Below the pieces are notes generated by a model. That model did not search any database, had not been told where the DNA came from, and was given only the letters and a program-made list of their open reading frames with translations. A DNA stretch of 6,893 nucleotides, from positions 1-6,893 of the forward strand of contig CAYOMP010000150.1 of the NCBI GenBank assembly GCA_964405075.1. Reading direction: 5' to 3'. This document shows positions 1 through 5,786 of this stretch, one piece after another. The translations under genes were made by a program, and so were the position numbers. Numbering within the stretch: the first letter of the stretch is position 1; each line of letters opens with the position of its first letter. Source of the DNA: CAYOMP01 sp964405075. GTDB lineage: Bacteria; Bacillota; Clostridia; Lachnospirales; Lachnospiraceae.

Positions 1-460
1 AATTAGTAAAGACAATTCCAAATCTTGATGTTGTTTCTCTACCATAACAACAACCAGCCAATAAGCATCCAATTCGTCCGAATCCCTGTGCTATAGCTAC
101 CGATGGCATTACTATATCAAAATATTTAAGAAAAACTTTTTTCTTAAGCCTGCAAAAAATGTATGCTGCCAGTATGCCACCAATAATTCCACCATAAACA
201 ACAAAACCATTCGCAACATCTAACAAAACCTTAGGATTATTTATAATATTTTTAATTTCAACTATTATAAATAATAACTTTGCACCTAACATTCCGCCAA
301 TTATGGCTACAAATGCCAAGTCATATATAAATTCGCTATCTAATCCCAAATGCTTTGCTCTATATGAAGCTAATATTACTGCCACTAGAAAGCCTATTCC
401 AATCATAAGTCCGTATCCATGAATCGTGATACTTCCTATTGTCAAAATGTCATTATGCAT
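1..460 (-). CDS. lgt: Prolipoprotein diacylglyceryl transferase, Lgt-like (N-terminal 153 residues; 3' end cut by window)
   Basis: Lgt is an integral membrane enzyme that moves diacylglycerol from phosphatidylglycerol to the lipobox cysteine of prelipoproteins. I translated this partial frame by hand: it is open from ATG at 460 to the window edge. A GAGG site at 467-470 lies 6 bases before the ATG, and an in-frame TGA at 479-481 excludes a longer start. The N-terminus has the Lgt signature IHGYGLMIG (residues 13-21), where Y16 aligns with E. coli Tyr26. Hydrophobic segments lie at about 15-33, 45-67, 84-102 and 115-135. GFVVYGGIIGG (85-95) and GRIGCLLAGCCYG (128-140) match the two conserved Lgt blocks; R129 aligns with E. 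coli Arg143 and G140 with Gly154. Oddly, Y89 stands where E. coli has His103, and C132 and C137 stand where it has Asn146 and Glu151. Such Cys-containing variants are, from memory, common in Clostridia. The C-terminal half, including the Arg239 equivalent, is not visible. It lies 36 bases after the UPF0210 gene and is probably co-transcribed with it. Confidence 0.88.
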   Translation of the reverse strand, partial: MHNDILTIGSITIHGYGLMIGIGFLVAVILASYRAKHLGLDSEFIYDLAFVAIIGGMLGAKLLFIIVEIKNIINNPKVLLDVANGFVVYGGIIGGILAAYIFCRLKKKVFLKYFDIVMPSVAIAQGFGRIGCLLAGCCYGRETTSRFGIVFTN

Positions 461-496
461 ATCTAACCTCGCTTGTTTTCATGCTGCTCATTTTTA

Positions 497-1861
497 TTAG
501 TTTTTGAAACTATGAATTGGTGCTGGAATTCTTCCGCCTCTATTAACAAATGCTTCACATGAAAATTTGTTAACTGGCATAATTGGTGCATATCCAAACA
601 ATCCACCAAATTCTACTGTTTCTCCAACTCCCTTACCAACTACCGGAATCAAACGTGCTGCTGTAGTTTTCTGATTAACCATACCAATTGCCATTTCATC
701 AGCAATAATACCGGAAATAGTAGTTGCAGGAGTATCTCCAGGAATTGCAATCATATCTAAACCAACAGAACATACACATGTCATTGCTTCTAATTTTTCT
801 ATTGTCATAGCATTAGCTGAAACTGCATCAATCATTCCCTGATCTTCACTAACAGGAATAAATGCTCCGCTTAATCCACCTACATATGATGAAGCCATAA
901 CACCGCCTTTTTTAACCTGGTCATTTAAAAGTGCTAATGCAGCAGTTGTTCCAGGTGCTCCGGCATACTCTAAACCAATTTCGCAAAGAATATCTGCAAC
1001 ACTATCACCTGCTGCTGGTGTTGGTGCTAATGATAAGTCAACAATACCAAATGGAATACCCATCATTTTTGATGCTTCCTGTGCAACCAATTGTCCAACA
1101 CGAGTTACCTTAAACGCTGTCTTTTTAATAGTTTCACAAAGGACTTCAAAGTTCTCGCCACGTACCTTTTCTAATGCAGTTTTTACAACTCCCGGTCCAC
1201 TAACACCAACATTAATAATAGCATCTGCTTCTGTAACACCGTGGAATGCTCCTGCCATAAATGGGTTATCATCTGGAGCATTACAGAATACTACTAATTT
1301 CATACAATCAACTGATTCTTTATCTTTAGTAACCTCGGCAAGTTCAAGAAGGATTTCTCCCATTAACTTAACTGCATCCATATTAATTCCAGTCTTAGTT
1401 GAAGCCAAATTAACAGAACTACATACTCTTTCAGTTGTAGATAATGCTTCCGGTATAGAACGAATTAATAATTCATCTGCTGAAGTCATTCCCTTGGATA
1501 CTAATGCTGAAAAACCACCTATCAAGTTAACTCCAACTTCTTTTGCTGCTTTATCTAGTGTCTGAGCTATTTTTACAAAATCTTTTGTTGTTTTACAACA
1601 AGCTGCTCCAACTAATGCTATTGGAGTAACTGAAATACGTTTGTTAACAATTGGAATACCATATTCTCTTTCAATAGCCTGTCCTGTTGGCACTAAATCC
1701 TTTGCCAATCTTGTTATTTTCTCATATATATTTTTACAAACTGTATCAAGATCCTTATCACAACAATCCAACAGACTTATACCTAATGTAATAGTTCTTA
1801 CATCCAGGTTTTCCTGTTCTATCATTTTATTAGTCTCATTGACTTCGAACATGTTAATCAT
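497..1861 (-). CDS. UPF0210 / PFL-family protein (DUF711), function unknown
   Basis: Full-length 454-residue member of the UPF0210 (DUF711) family, whose solved pneumococcal member has, as I recall, a pyruvate-formate-lyase-like barrel fold. No reaction is established. Family blocks seen are LDVRTITLGISLLDC (residues 19-33), DLSLAPTPAAGDSVADIL (275-292), YAGAPGTTAALALLNDQVKK (299-318), SSYVGGLSGAFIPVSED (324-340) and CSVGLDMIAIPGDT (364-377). A glycyl-radical motif (RVxGY type) is absent, so it should not be called a formate lyase. It contains 13 cysteines, including pairs C33-C34 and C88-C89 and C362/C364 in a loop. It appears soluble, with no signal peptide or membrane segments. The ATG at 1861 is preceded by AAGGGG (1870-1875) at 8 bases, which favours it over Met4. 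It follows the ACT gene by 27 bases, a conserved pairing that suggests the two products work together. Confidence 0.95.
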   Translation of the reverse strand: MINMFEVNETNKMIEQENLDVRTITLGISLLDCCDKDLDTVCKNIYEKITRLAKDLVPTGQAIEREYGIPIVNKRISVTPIALVGAACCKTTKDFVKIAQTLDKAAKEVGVNLIGGFSALVSKGMTSADELLIRSIPEALSTTERVCSSVNLASTKTGINMDAVKLMGEILLELAEVTKDKESVDCMKLVVFCNAPDDNPFMAGAFHGVTEADAIINVGVSGPGVVKTALEKVRGENFEVLCETIKKTAFKVTRVGQLVAQEASKMMGIPFGIVDLSLAPTPAAGDSVADILCEIGLEYAGAPGTTAALALLNDQVKKGGVMASSYVGGLSGAFIPVSEDQGMIDAVSANAMTIEKLEAMTCVCSVGLDMIAIPGDTPATTISGIIADEMAIGMVNQKTTAARLIPVVGKGVGETVEFGGLFGYAPIMPVNKFSCEAFVNRGGRIPAPIHSFKN

Positions 1862-1888
1862 AAAAAATTCCCCTTAATCCTTTCAAAA

Positions 1889-2161
1889 CTATATTCTGTG
1901 CATTTTATTAAAAATATCTTCGTGCTGACAAGTAATCTTTACTCCGATTTCTTCGCCAAGATTTTCCAATGCAACAGCAACATCCTGGAATGGCTGACTA
2001 GCACTATTCATATCAACAATCATCATCATATTAAAATATCCCTGAACAATTGTCTGAGAAATATCTAAAATATTAATATTATTATCAGCAAGGTATGTAC
2101 ACACTCTTGCAATAATTCCTACAGTATCTTTTCCTACAACAGTTATAATTGTTTTCTTCAT
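1889..2161 (-). CDS. UPF0237 ACT-domain protein, 90 residues
   Basis: A single-domain ACT protein. ACT domains are small ferredoxin-like folds that bind amino acids or other small ligands, usually as dimers, and regulate partner enzymes. The glycine-containing ligand loop is at VVGKDTVGIIA (residues 8-18), followed by helix RVCTYLADNN and strand INILDIS. The ending QHEDIFNKMHRI is typical of UPF0237. The frame is open up to an ATG at 2197, giving 102 residues. However, GGAGG (2167-2171) stands 5 bases before the ATG at 2161, and the family normally begins with M(K)K-x-I-ITVVGxD, so the 90-residue start is chosen. There is no catalytic domain. Its neighbour is the UPF0210 gene, as in Streptococcus pneumoniae (SP_0238/SP_0239, from memory). 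A plausible role is ligand sensing for the UPF0210 protein. The resemblance to GcvR-like ACT regulators is only at domain level. Function is not known. Confidence 0.95.
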   Translation of the reverse strand: MKKTIITVVGKDTVGIIARVCTYLADNNINILDISQTIVQGYFNMMMIVDMNSASQPFQDVAVALENLGEEIGVKITCQHEDIFNKMHRI

Positions 2162-2166
2162 AATTT

Positions 2167-2171
2167 CCTCC
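2167..2171 (-). promoter_or_regulatory. Shine-Dalgarno site that fixes the ACT gene start
   Basis: The minus strand reads GGAGGAAATTATG. A full GGAGG core stands 5 bases before the ATG at 2161. The upstream in-frame ATGs at 2173 and 2197 have no comparable site, so the shorter 90-residue protein is preferred. Confidence 0.85.
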
Positions 2172-2206
2172 ATTGTTAAGTGTAACTTATAAAACATTTA
2201 ATATCT

Positions 2207-2235
2207 ATTATACAGTAATTAATTCAGAATTTGTA
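2207..2235 (-). promoter_or_regulatory. Possible internal sigma-A promoter for the ACT-UPF0210(-lgt) genes
   Basis: On the minus strand a perfect -10 box TATAAT occupies 2212-2207 and overlaps the TAA stop (2208-2210) of the metallo-hydrolase gene. A weak -35 candidate TACAAA (2235-2230, 3 of 6 matches to TTGACA) lies 17 bases upstream. Transcription would start near 2200, giving a leader of about 39 bases before the ACT ATG. It sits in the widest intergenic gap of the window, which supports it. However, TATAAT is not rare in AT-rich DNA and the -35 is poor. Confidence 0.4.
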
Positions 2236-3005
2236 TCCCTTTTTGCAACTTTCATAAAAAAATCTGAAGCTTTATATTCATTCTCGCCCATATCAACTTC
2301 AAGCCTTACTGTCTCGTATGCCAAATCAGGATAATTATTCTCCTTACTAAGATGTCCCAACATTATAGCTTTTAACTTATTGCTTAGTAACCTAGACAAT
2401 AATCTTCCTGAGCTTTCGTTTGATAAATGTCCCTTATTTCCAAGTATTCTCTGTTTCAAATAATATGGGTAAGAACCTGTTTGCAACATTCTTACATCAT
2501 GATTAGCCTCAATCAACATCGCGTCAAGATTTTGCAAATTACTTATTATGTATTCATCATATACGCCTAAGTCAGTAATGACACCAATACTTTTATCATT
2601 GTTATTCACCCTATATGCTACAGGCTGAGCAGCATCGTGAGATACTTTAATAGGCTTAATACTCAAATCTTTTATTTGAAAATCTTCATCTTCTCTTATT
2701 TCAACAAATAAATCTTCATCTATTTTCCCAACAGACTTCGTGCATTTAATTGCTTCAATAGTTCCTCTTGTCGCATATATTGGTATTCCATGTTTTCTTG
2801 ACACCACACCTAAACCACCTATGTGGTCCGAATGTTCATGGGTAATCAAAATACCATTTATCTCACTAGTTTTTAATCCAATTTCATTTAATCCAGCTTC
2901 AACACGTTTACCGCTAATACCTACATCAATCATAATATGTGCATTATCAGAACCCACATATATACAATTGCCGCTACTTCCACTGGCAATACTGCATAAA
3001 TTCAT
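2208..3005 (-). CDS. walJ: MBL-fold metallo-hydrolase of the WalJ/YycJ (VicX) family
   Basis: A complete 265-residue metallo-beta-lactamase-fold protein, close to the usual YycJ/WalJ length. The N-terminus (CSIASGSSGNCIYVG, residues 4-18) is the hallmark of the family. Metal ligands are visible: HEHSDH at 56-61 (H56, H58, D60, H61), H123 in KVSHDAAQP, D145 in VITDLG and H218 in LGHLSKENN. Further conserved blocks are LIEANHD (164-170) and GHLSNE (192-197). It should be a cytosolic, two-metal phosphodiesterase or nuclease-like enzyme. Bacillus YycJ has been reported to influence WalRK-linked cell-wall/division control and to act in DNA mismatch repair (from memory). The ATG at 3005 has AAGGA at 3014-3018, 8 bases upstream, inside the last codons of the FtsA-like gene. 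Only 4 bases separate the two genes, so translation is probably coupled. No walR or walK gene is adjacent, unlike in Bacilli. The gene symbol rests on family resemblance. Confidence 0.92.
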   Translation of the reverse strand: MNLCSIASGSSGNCIYVGSDNAHIMIDVGISGKRVEAGLNEIGLKTSEINGILITHEHSDHIGGLGVVSRKHGIPIYATRGTIEAIKCTKSVGKIDEDLFVEIREDEDFQIKDLSIKPIKVSHDAAQPVAYRVNNNDKSIGVITDLGVYDEYIISNLQNLDAMLIEANHDVRMLQTGSYPYYLKQRILGNKGHLSNESSGRLLSRLLSNKLKAIMLGHLSKENNYPDLAYETVRLEVDMGENEYKASDFFMKVAKRDTNSELITV

Positions 3006-3009
3006 TACT

Positions 3010-5175
3010 CTATTCCTTCCAATATACTTCTATCTTATCACCATCAGTTAATGTTTCCATAAATGCTGCTTTCCGACCATTTATCATTGTAACAATATCC
3101 TTACCACCGGAATTCTTTAAGTCAAAATCAATCCAGTCGAAAATATCAACAAATACATAGGATGGTTTTCCTTTTAGGGTAACAATTTTGTCATTAACTA
3201 ATACGTTAACAATAATCGGCTCTTTCGGTGTTTCCTTTATCTCCTGGTTATCCTCAGTTTTTTCTTCAACAGCACTCGAATCGCCTTCTATAGCTTCATT
3301 AATCCTAGCCAAACGCTCTTTTTCTGCGATTTCATTTTCCTGTCTGATATTTCCTATAGCCTGCTGAATAATCTCTTCATGTTTATCTAATTCCTGTAAC
3401 TTTAATTCCTGATAATTTTCAGGCATTTTTTTAATATTCATTGTAAAGTTATCATATACCTTAGTGTCTTCATCAGCAATCTTGTTATTTACAAATATGT
3501 CATCTGTCATATCCGGAATAATATCCATAAATTCAAGTACCTGTTTTACAGTATAATAATTAAGCATTTCAATGTTGTCGCCATCTTGAATTTCATAATA
3601 CCCTGACACAAGATTACCATTAACCTCAACAAATCTAGGACATACAATCTTAATATCGTCTACTATCAGTTCAATTGTTGCATTATATTCTGCTAATTGC
3701 TCAACTGCCATTTGTGCATCGGCTCCGGCTGTTGAAGCAATTATTTGAATTTTATCATTTGCTTCTATTGATGAATTAATATTAGCTATTTCTCCATTTA
3801 ATGAAATAGTAGCCGCTTCACCTAATTCACCACGAACCATACGCTGTTTGCCATTTACAGAAAAGTTCAGCTCCTTACCTCTTCGTGGGAATAAATTTTC
3901 ATTAGAATAGCCTGCCTGCATAGAAGCATCAACTACTGTAAGTCTATTATTGTTATATAACTTAATTCTTTCACCATTAAAGTTTACAAAAATAAAGTTG
4001 TTTTTCTGATCATAGAAATTCAAACAAATACCTATAGGGGTAACTAATAATGGGTCTTTCTTAATTTCCGGCTGGAAGAAATTAACTTCTCCTAACACTT
4101 CTTCTCCTCTAAGTGCCACTCTGTCTCTTGGTATATTCAAAGCATCTGCCAAATAATCTGTAAATCCGGCTATTTTGCCACCTCCGCCGACAACAAAAAC
4201 AGCACTTACACTCTTATCACCATTAAGCTCAATAATCTTCTCGGCAATTAATTTAGTCATATCAGCTACTATCGGATTAGTAATATCTCGAATCTCTTCT
4301 GGAGTAATTTCCTTAGCATTTCCAATAATATCCTTATACTGAACAGTTTCTTTCTCTGAAATGGATTGAAACTTAATGTTTTCAGCTGATTTAAAATCAA
4401 TCAAGCAATGTTTGGCAATGACCTCTGTAATTTCATCACCTGCACATGGTATCATACCATATGCAACAATACTTCCATCCTTTGTAATGGAAATATCAGA
4501 TGTACCTGCTCCTACATCTACTAATGCAATATTTAGCATTCTATACATATCCGGTATAGCAACATTAATAGCTGCAATAGGTTCAAGTGTCAGATTAGCC
4601 ACTTGCAAATCTGCTATTTCAACTGCACTATTTAAACTATCTACTACTTCTTCCGGTAAAAATGTTGCAATAATATCTGCCGAAATCTTTTTTCCTTTGT
4701 GGTTTTCAAGATTTCCCATAATATAATCATTTAAATAGTATCTGATAACAGAATATCCAACACAGTAAAACTTAATTCCTGTATTATTACTAGCGTATAA
4801 CTCATCATGTGCTTTCTCAACACCTAACAAGTCTAATGAATATATATTTTCCTGATTAATTACAGTCTCTTCAGGTAATTCATAATCAACATGTACCGTT
4901 ACCGTCTTAAGCATACGACCTGCAGCAGCTATACATACTTCTGTTAAAGGTTTACCGACCTGTTCTTCTAACTTGTTTTTTACAAATCTGATAGTATCTC
5001 CAACCTTATTAATATCATGAATCTGTCCATCAAGCATAGCTCTGGTATCATGTTCTTTTACATATTGTGCAATTACATTAAAGGTATCACGTTCTTTAAA
5101 ACCAACTGTACCAACAACACTTCTTGTACCTATATCCAGTCCGAATACAAGGTGATTCGTATACTTTCCTTCCAA
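3010..5175 (-). CDS. Large FtsA-like actin-fold ATPase with C-terminal motif repeats
   Basis: A 721-residue protein whose first 380 residues are an FtsA/PilM-type actin-fold ATPase. Phosphate-1 loop VFGLDIGTRSVVG is at residues 10-22, phosphate-2 loop ALVDVGAGTSDISITKDG at 217-234, and the adenosine motif VFVVGGGGKIAGF at 326-338. Residues about 80-165 fit the SHS2 (1C) insertion that separates FtsA from MreB/DnaK. Canonical FtsA is about 420 residues, ends in a membrane-binding amphipathic helix and sits next to ftsZ. Here there is no ftsZ neighbour and no such helix: the chain continues for 340 residues through beta-rich repeats, a charged helical linker (about 583-650) and a final domain ending VYWKE. 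The start is TTG at 5175 with AAGGGAG (5182-5188) 6 bases upstream; the next Met is residue 47, inside the fold. It begins 2 bases after coaE. Possible roles are a divisome, envelope or secretion-associated scaffold, but the function is not established. Databases often call such proteins 'cell division protein FtsA', which may overstate what is known. Confidence 0.9.
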   Translation of the reverse strand: MEGKYTNHLVFGLDIGTRSVVGTVGFKERDTFNVIAQYVKEHDTRAMLDGQIHDINKVGDTIRFVKNKLEEQVGKPLTEVCIAAAGRMLKTVTVHVDYELPEETVINQENIYSLDLLGVEKAHDELYASNNTGIKFYCVGYSVIRYYLNDYIMGNLENHKGKKISADIIATFLPEEVVDSLNSAVEIADLQVANLTLEPIAAINVAIPDMYRMLNIALVDVGAGTSDISITKDGSIVAYGMIPCAGDEITEVIAKHCLIDFKSAENIKFQSISEKETVQYKDIIGNAKEITPEEIRDITNPIVADMTKLIAEKIIELNGDKSVSAVFVVGGGGKIAGFTDYLADALNIPRDRVALRGEEVLGEVNFFQPEIKKDPLLVTPIGICLNFYDQKNNFIFVNFNGERIKLYNNNRLTVVDASMQAGYSNENLFPRRGKELNFSVNGKQRMVRGELGEAATISLNGEIANINSSIEANDKIQIIASTAGADAQMAVEQLAEYNATIELIVDDIKIVCPRFVEVNGNLVSGYYEIQDGDNIEMLNYYTVKQVLEFMDIIPDMTDDIFVNNKIADEDTKVYDNFTMNIKKMPENYQELKLQELDKHEEIIQQAIGNIRQENEIAEKERLARINEAIEGDSSAVEEKTEDNQEIKETPKEPIIVNVLVNDKIVTLKGKPSYVFVDIFDWIDFDLKNSGGKDIVTMINGRKAAFMETLTDGDKIEVYWKE
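3019..3867 (-). repeat. Three degenerate protein repeats in the C-terminal half of the FtsA-like protein
   Basis: At protein level three segments share an Asn-Gly followed exactly 14 residues after the Asn by an Asp in a D-x-I strand: LNG...NDKIQI (N460/D474), VNG...GDNIEM (N519/D533) and ING...GDKIEV (N699/D713). Each is preceded by a hairpin-like stretch of the type V-[ND]-[GD]: FSVNGKQRMV (438-447), LIVDDIKIVC (503-512) and VLVNDKIVTL (658-667). The NG...L..GD.IE pattern of the last copy recalls the end of ThiS/MoaD-like beta-grasp domains. The beta-grasp fold is my inference; the spacing is seen directly. Confidence 0.6.
3226..3429 (-). other. Charged helical linker in the FtsA-like protein
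   Basis: Residues about 583-650 are rich in Glu, Lys, Gln and Asp with few aromatics. They begin with a probable amphipathic helix or short coiled coil (LKLQELDKHEEIIQQAIG, then RQENEIAEKERLARINEAIE) and run into an acidic, probably disordered stretch (about 631-650). This separates the second and third motif repeats and would let the final domain move or bind independently. Confidence 0.55.
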
Positions 5176-5177
5176 CT

Positions 5178-5771
5178 TTATCTCCCTTCTAATGCCTTAT
5201 CTATTTGCATATATGTTTTTTCTTCTGAAAAATTATTATCAATTACCACATTACAATTATTTCTAAACTCATTTTCTGATAATTGATTTGCAAAAATTGA
5301 ATCTATTTTCTCATCACTATAACCACGAGACTCCTTTAATCGTCTTCTACGGTTATCGCAGGATGTATATATATACCACATTTCATCACATAGCACATTA
5401 TAATTATCTTCTATCAGCAAAGCAGCTTCTATTACTAAATAATCCAATTCACCTTTTTTTGCTTCTTCATTAATGATATGTACAATGTGTCTTTTAACAG
5501 CCGGATGAACTATTGAATTGATTTTTTTCAAATTCTCTTCAGATGAAAATATTACACTGGCAAGTTTTGCCTTATCTATGGTCATATCCCCTGACAGTAT
5601 ACCACTTCCAAAGCTCTCCACAATTCCAAAATAGCATTCTTGACCTGGTTCCTCTAACTTTTTAGCCACATCATCTGCCATTATTATTTTTGAATTATAG
5701 TTCTTTTCTATGTAGGAAAGAATTGTGCTTTTACCTGCACCAACTCCTCCTGTTATACCTATTACTTTCAT
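5178..5771 (-). CDS. coaE: Dephospho-CoA kinase
   Basis: CoaE phosphorylates the 3'-hydroxyl of dephospho-CoA with ATP, the last step of coenzyme A synthesis, in the cytosol. The 197-residue protein has the usual family length. It shows the P-loop GITGGVGAGKST (residues 5-16), the MADD acid motif with D33/D34 of the CoA-binding region, IVHPAVKRH (87-95), VIEAALLIED (113-122, where E. coli-type enzymes have D.PLL.E), and the arginine-rich lid RRRRLKESRGYSDE. The frame could begin at a TTG at 5783 (4 extra residues), but the ATG at 5771 is preceded by GGGTGA at a suitable distance and gives the typical N-terminus MKVIGITGG. It starts 15 bases after the polA stop, and its own stop lies 2 bases before the FtsA-like start. 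polA-coaE adjacency is common in Firmicutes, so operon membership is very likely. Confidence 0.96.
   Translation of the reverse strand: MKVIGITGGVGAGKSTILSYIEKNYNSKIIMADDVAKKLEEPGQECYFGIVESFGSGILSGDMTIDKAKLASVIFSSEENLKKINSIVHPAVKRHIVHIINEEAKKGELDYLVIEAALLIEDNYNVLCDEMWYIYTSCDNRRRRLKESRGYSDEKIDSIFANQLSENEFRNNCNVVIDNNFSEEKTYMQIDKALEGR
5182..5188 (-). promoter_or_regulatory. Shine-Dalgarno site for the TTG start of the FtsA-like gene
   Basis: The minus strand reads AAGGGAG, then 6 bases, then TTG at 5175. The site lies within the last codons of coaE. A strong site combined with a weak TTG start and a coaE stop 2 bases upstream points to translational coupling, with ribosomes terminating on coaE re-initiating here. 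Confidence 0.75.
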
Positions 5772-5775
5772 CTTT

Positions 5776-5781
5776 TCACCC
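5776..5781 (-). promoter_or_regulatory. Shine-Dalgarno site that decides the coaE start
   Basis: The minus strand reads GGGTGAAAAGATG. GGTGA pairs with the downstream half of the anti-SD sequence, with 7 bases between its GG and the ATG at 5771. The alternative TTG at 5783 has no purine-rich site upstream, so the ATG is chosen. Confidence 0.6.
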
Positions 5782-5786
5782 AAATT

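Noticed and set aside
453..491. Mini-ORF of 9-12 codons ahead of lgt (ATG at 491 or 482, stop overlapping the lgt start)
   Set aside because: No Shine-Dalgarno site precedes either ATG and the peptide has no recognisable leader features; the GAGG at 467-470 is well placed for lgt itself.
497..1861. Calling the UPF0210 protein a pyruvate formate-lyase
   Set aside because: The PFL name refers to fold similarity only; no RVxGY-type glycyl-radical motif is present and the length is far below the ~750 residues of true formate lyases.
2178..2188. Near-palindrome AAGTGTAACTT in the ACT leader as an operator or hairpin
   Set aside because: Only 4 base pairs with a 3-base loop and no second copy; such short matches are expected by chance in AT-rich DNA.
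2162..2197. 12-residue N-terminal extension of the ACT protein (ATG at 2197)
   Set aside because: The extension would be translated through the strong GGAGG site that serves the ATG at 2161, is unlike family N-termini, and has no clear SD of its own.
931..5473. Open frames of about 60-116 codons on the plus strand inside the minus-strand genes
   Set aside because: They lie antisense to conserved genes, have low-complexity compositions and no family resemblance, and are best read as shadows of the real coding frames.
5772..5783. TTG at 5783 as the coaE start
   Set aside because: No ribosome binding site upstream, and the ATG at 5771 has GGGTGA in position and gives the normal CoaE N-terminus.
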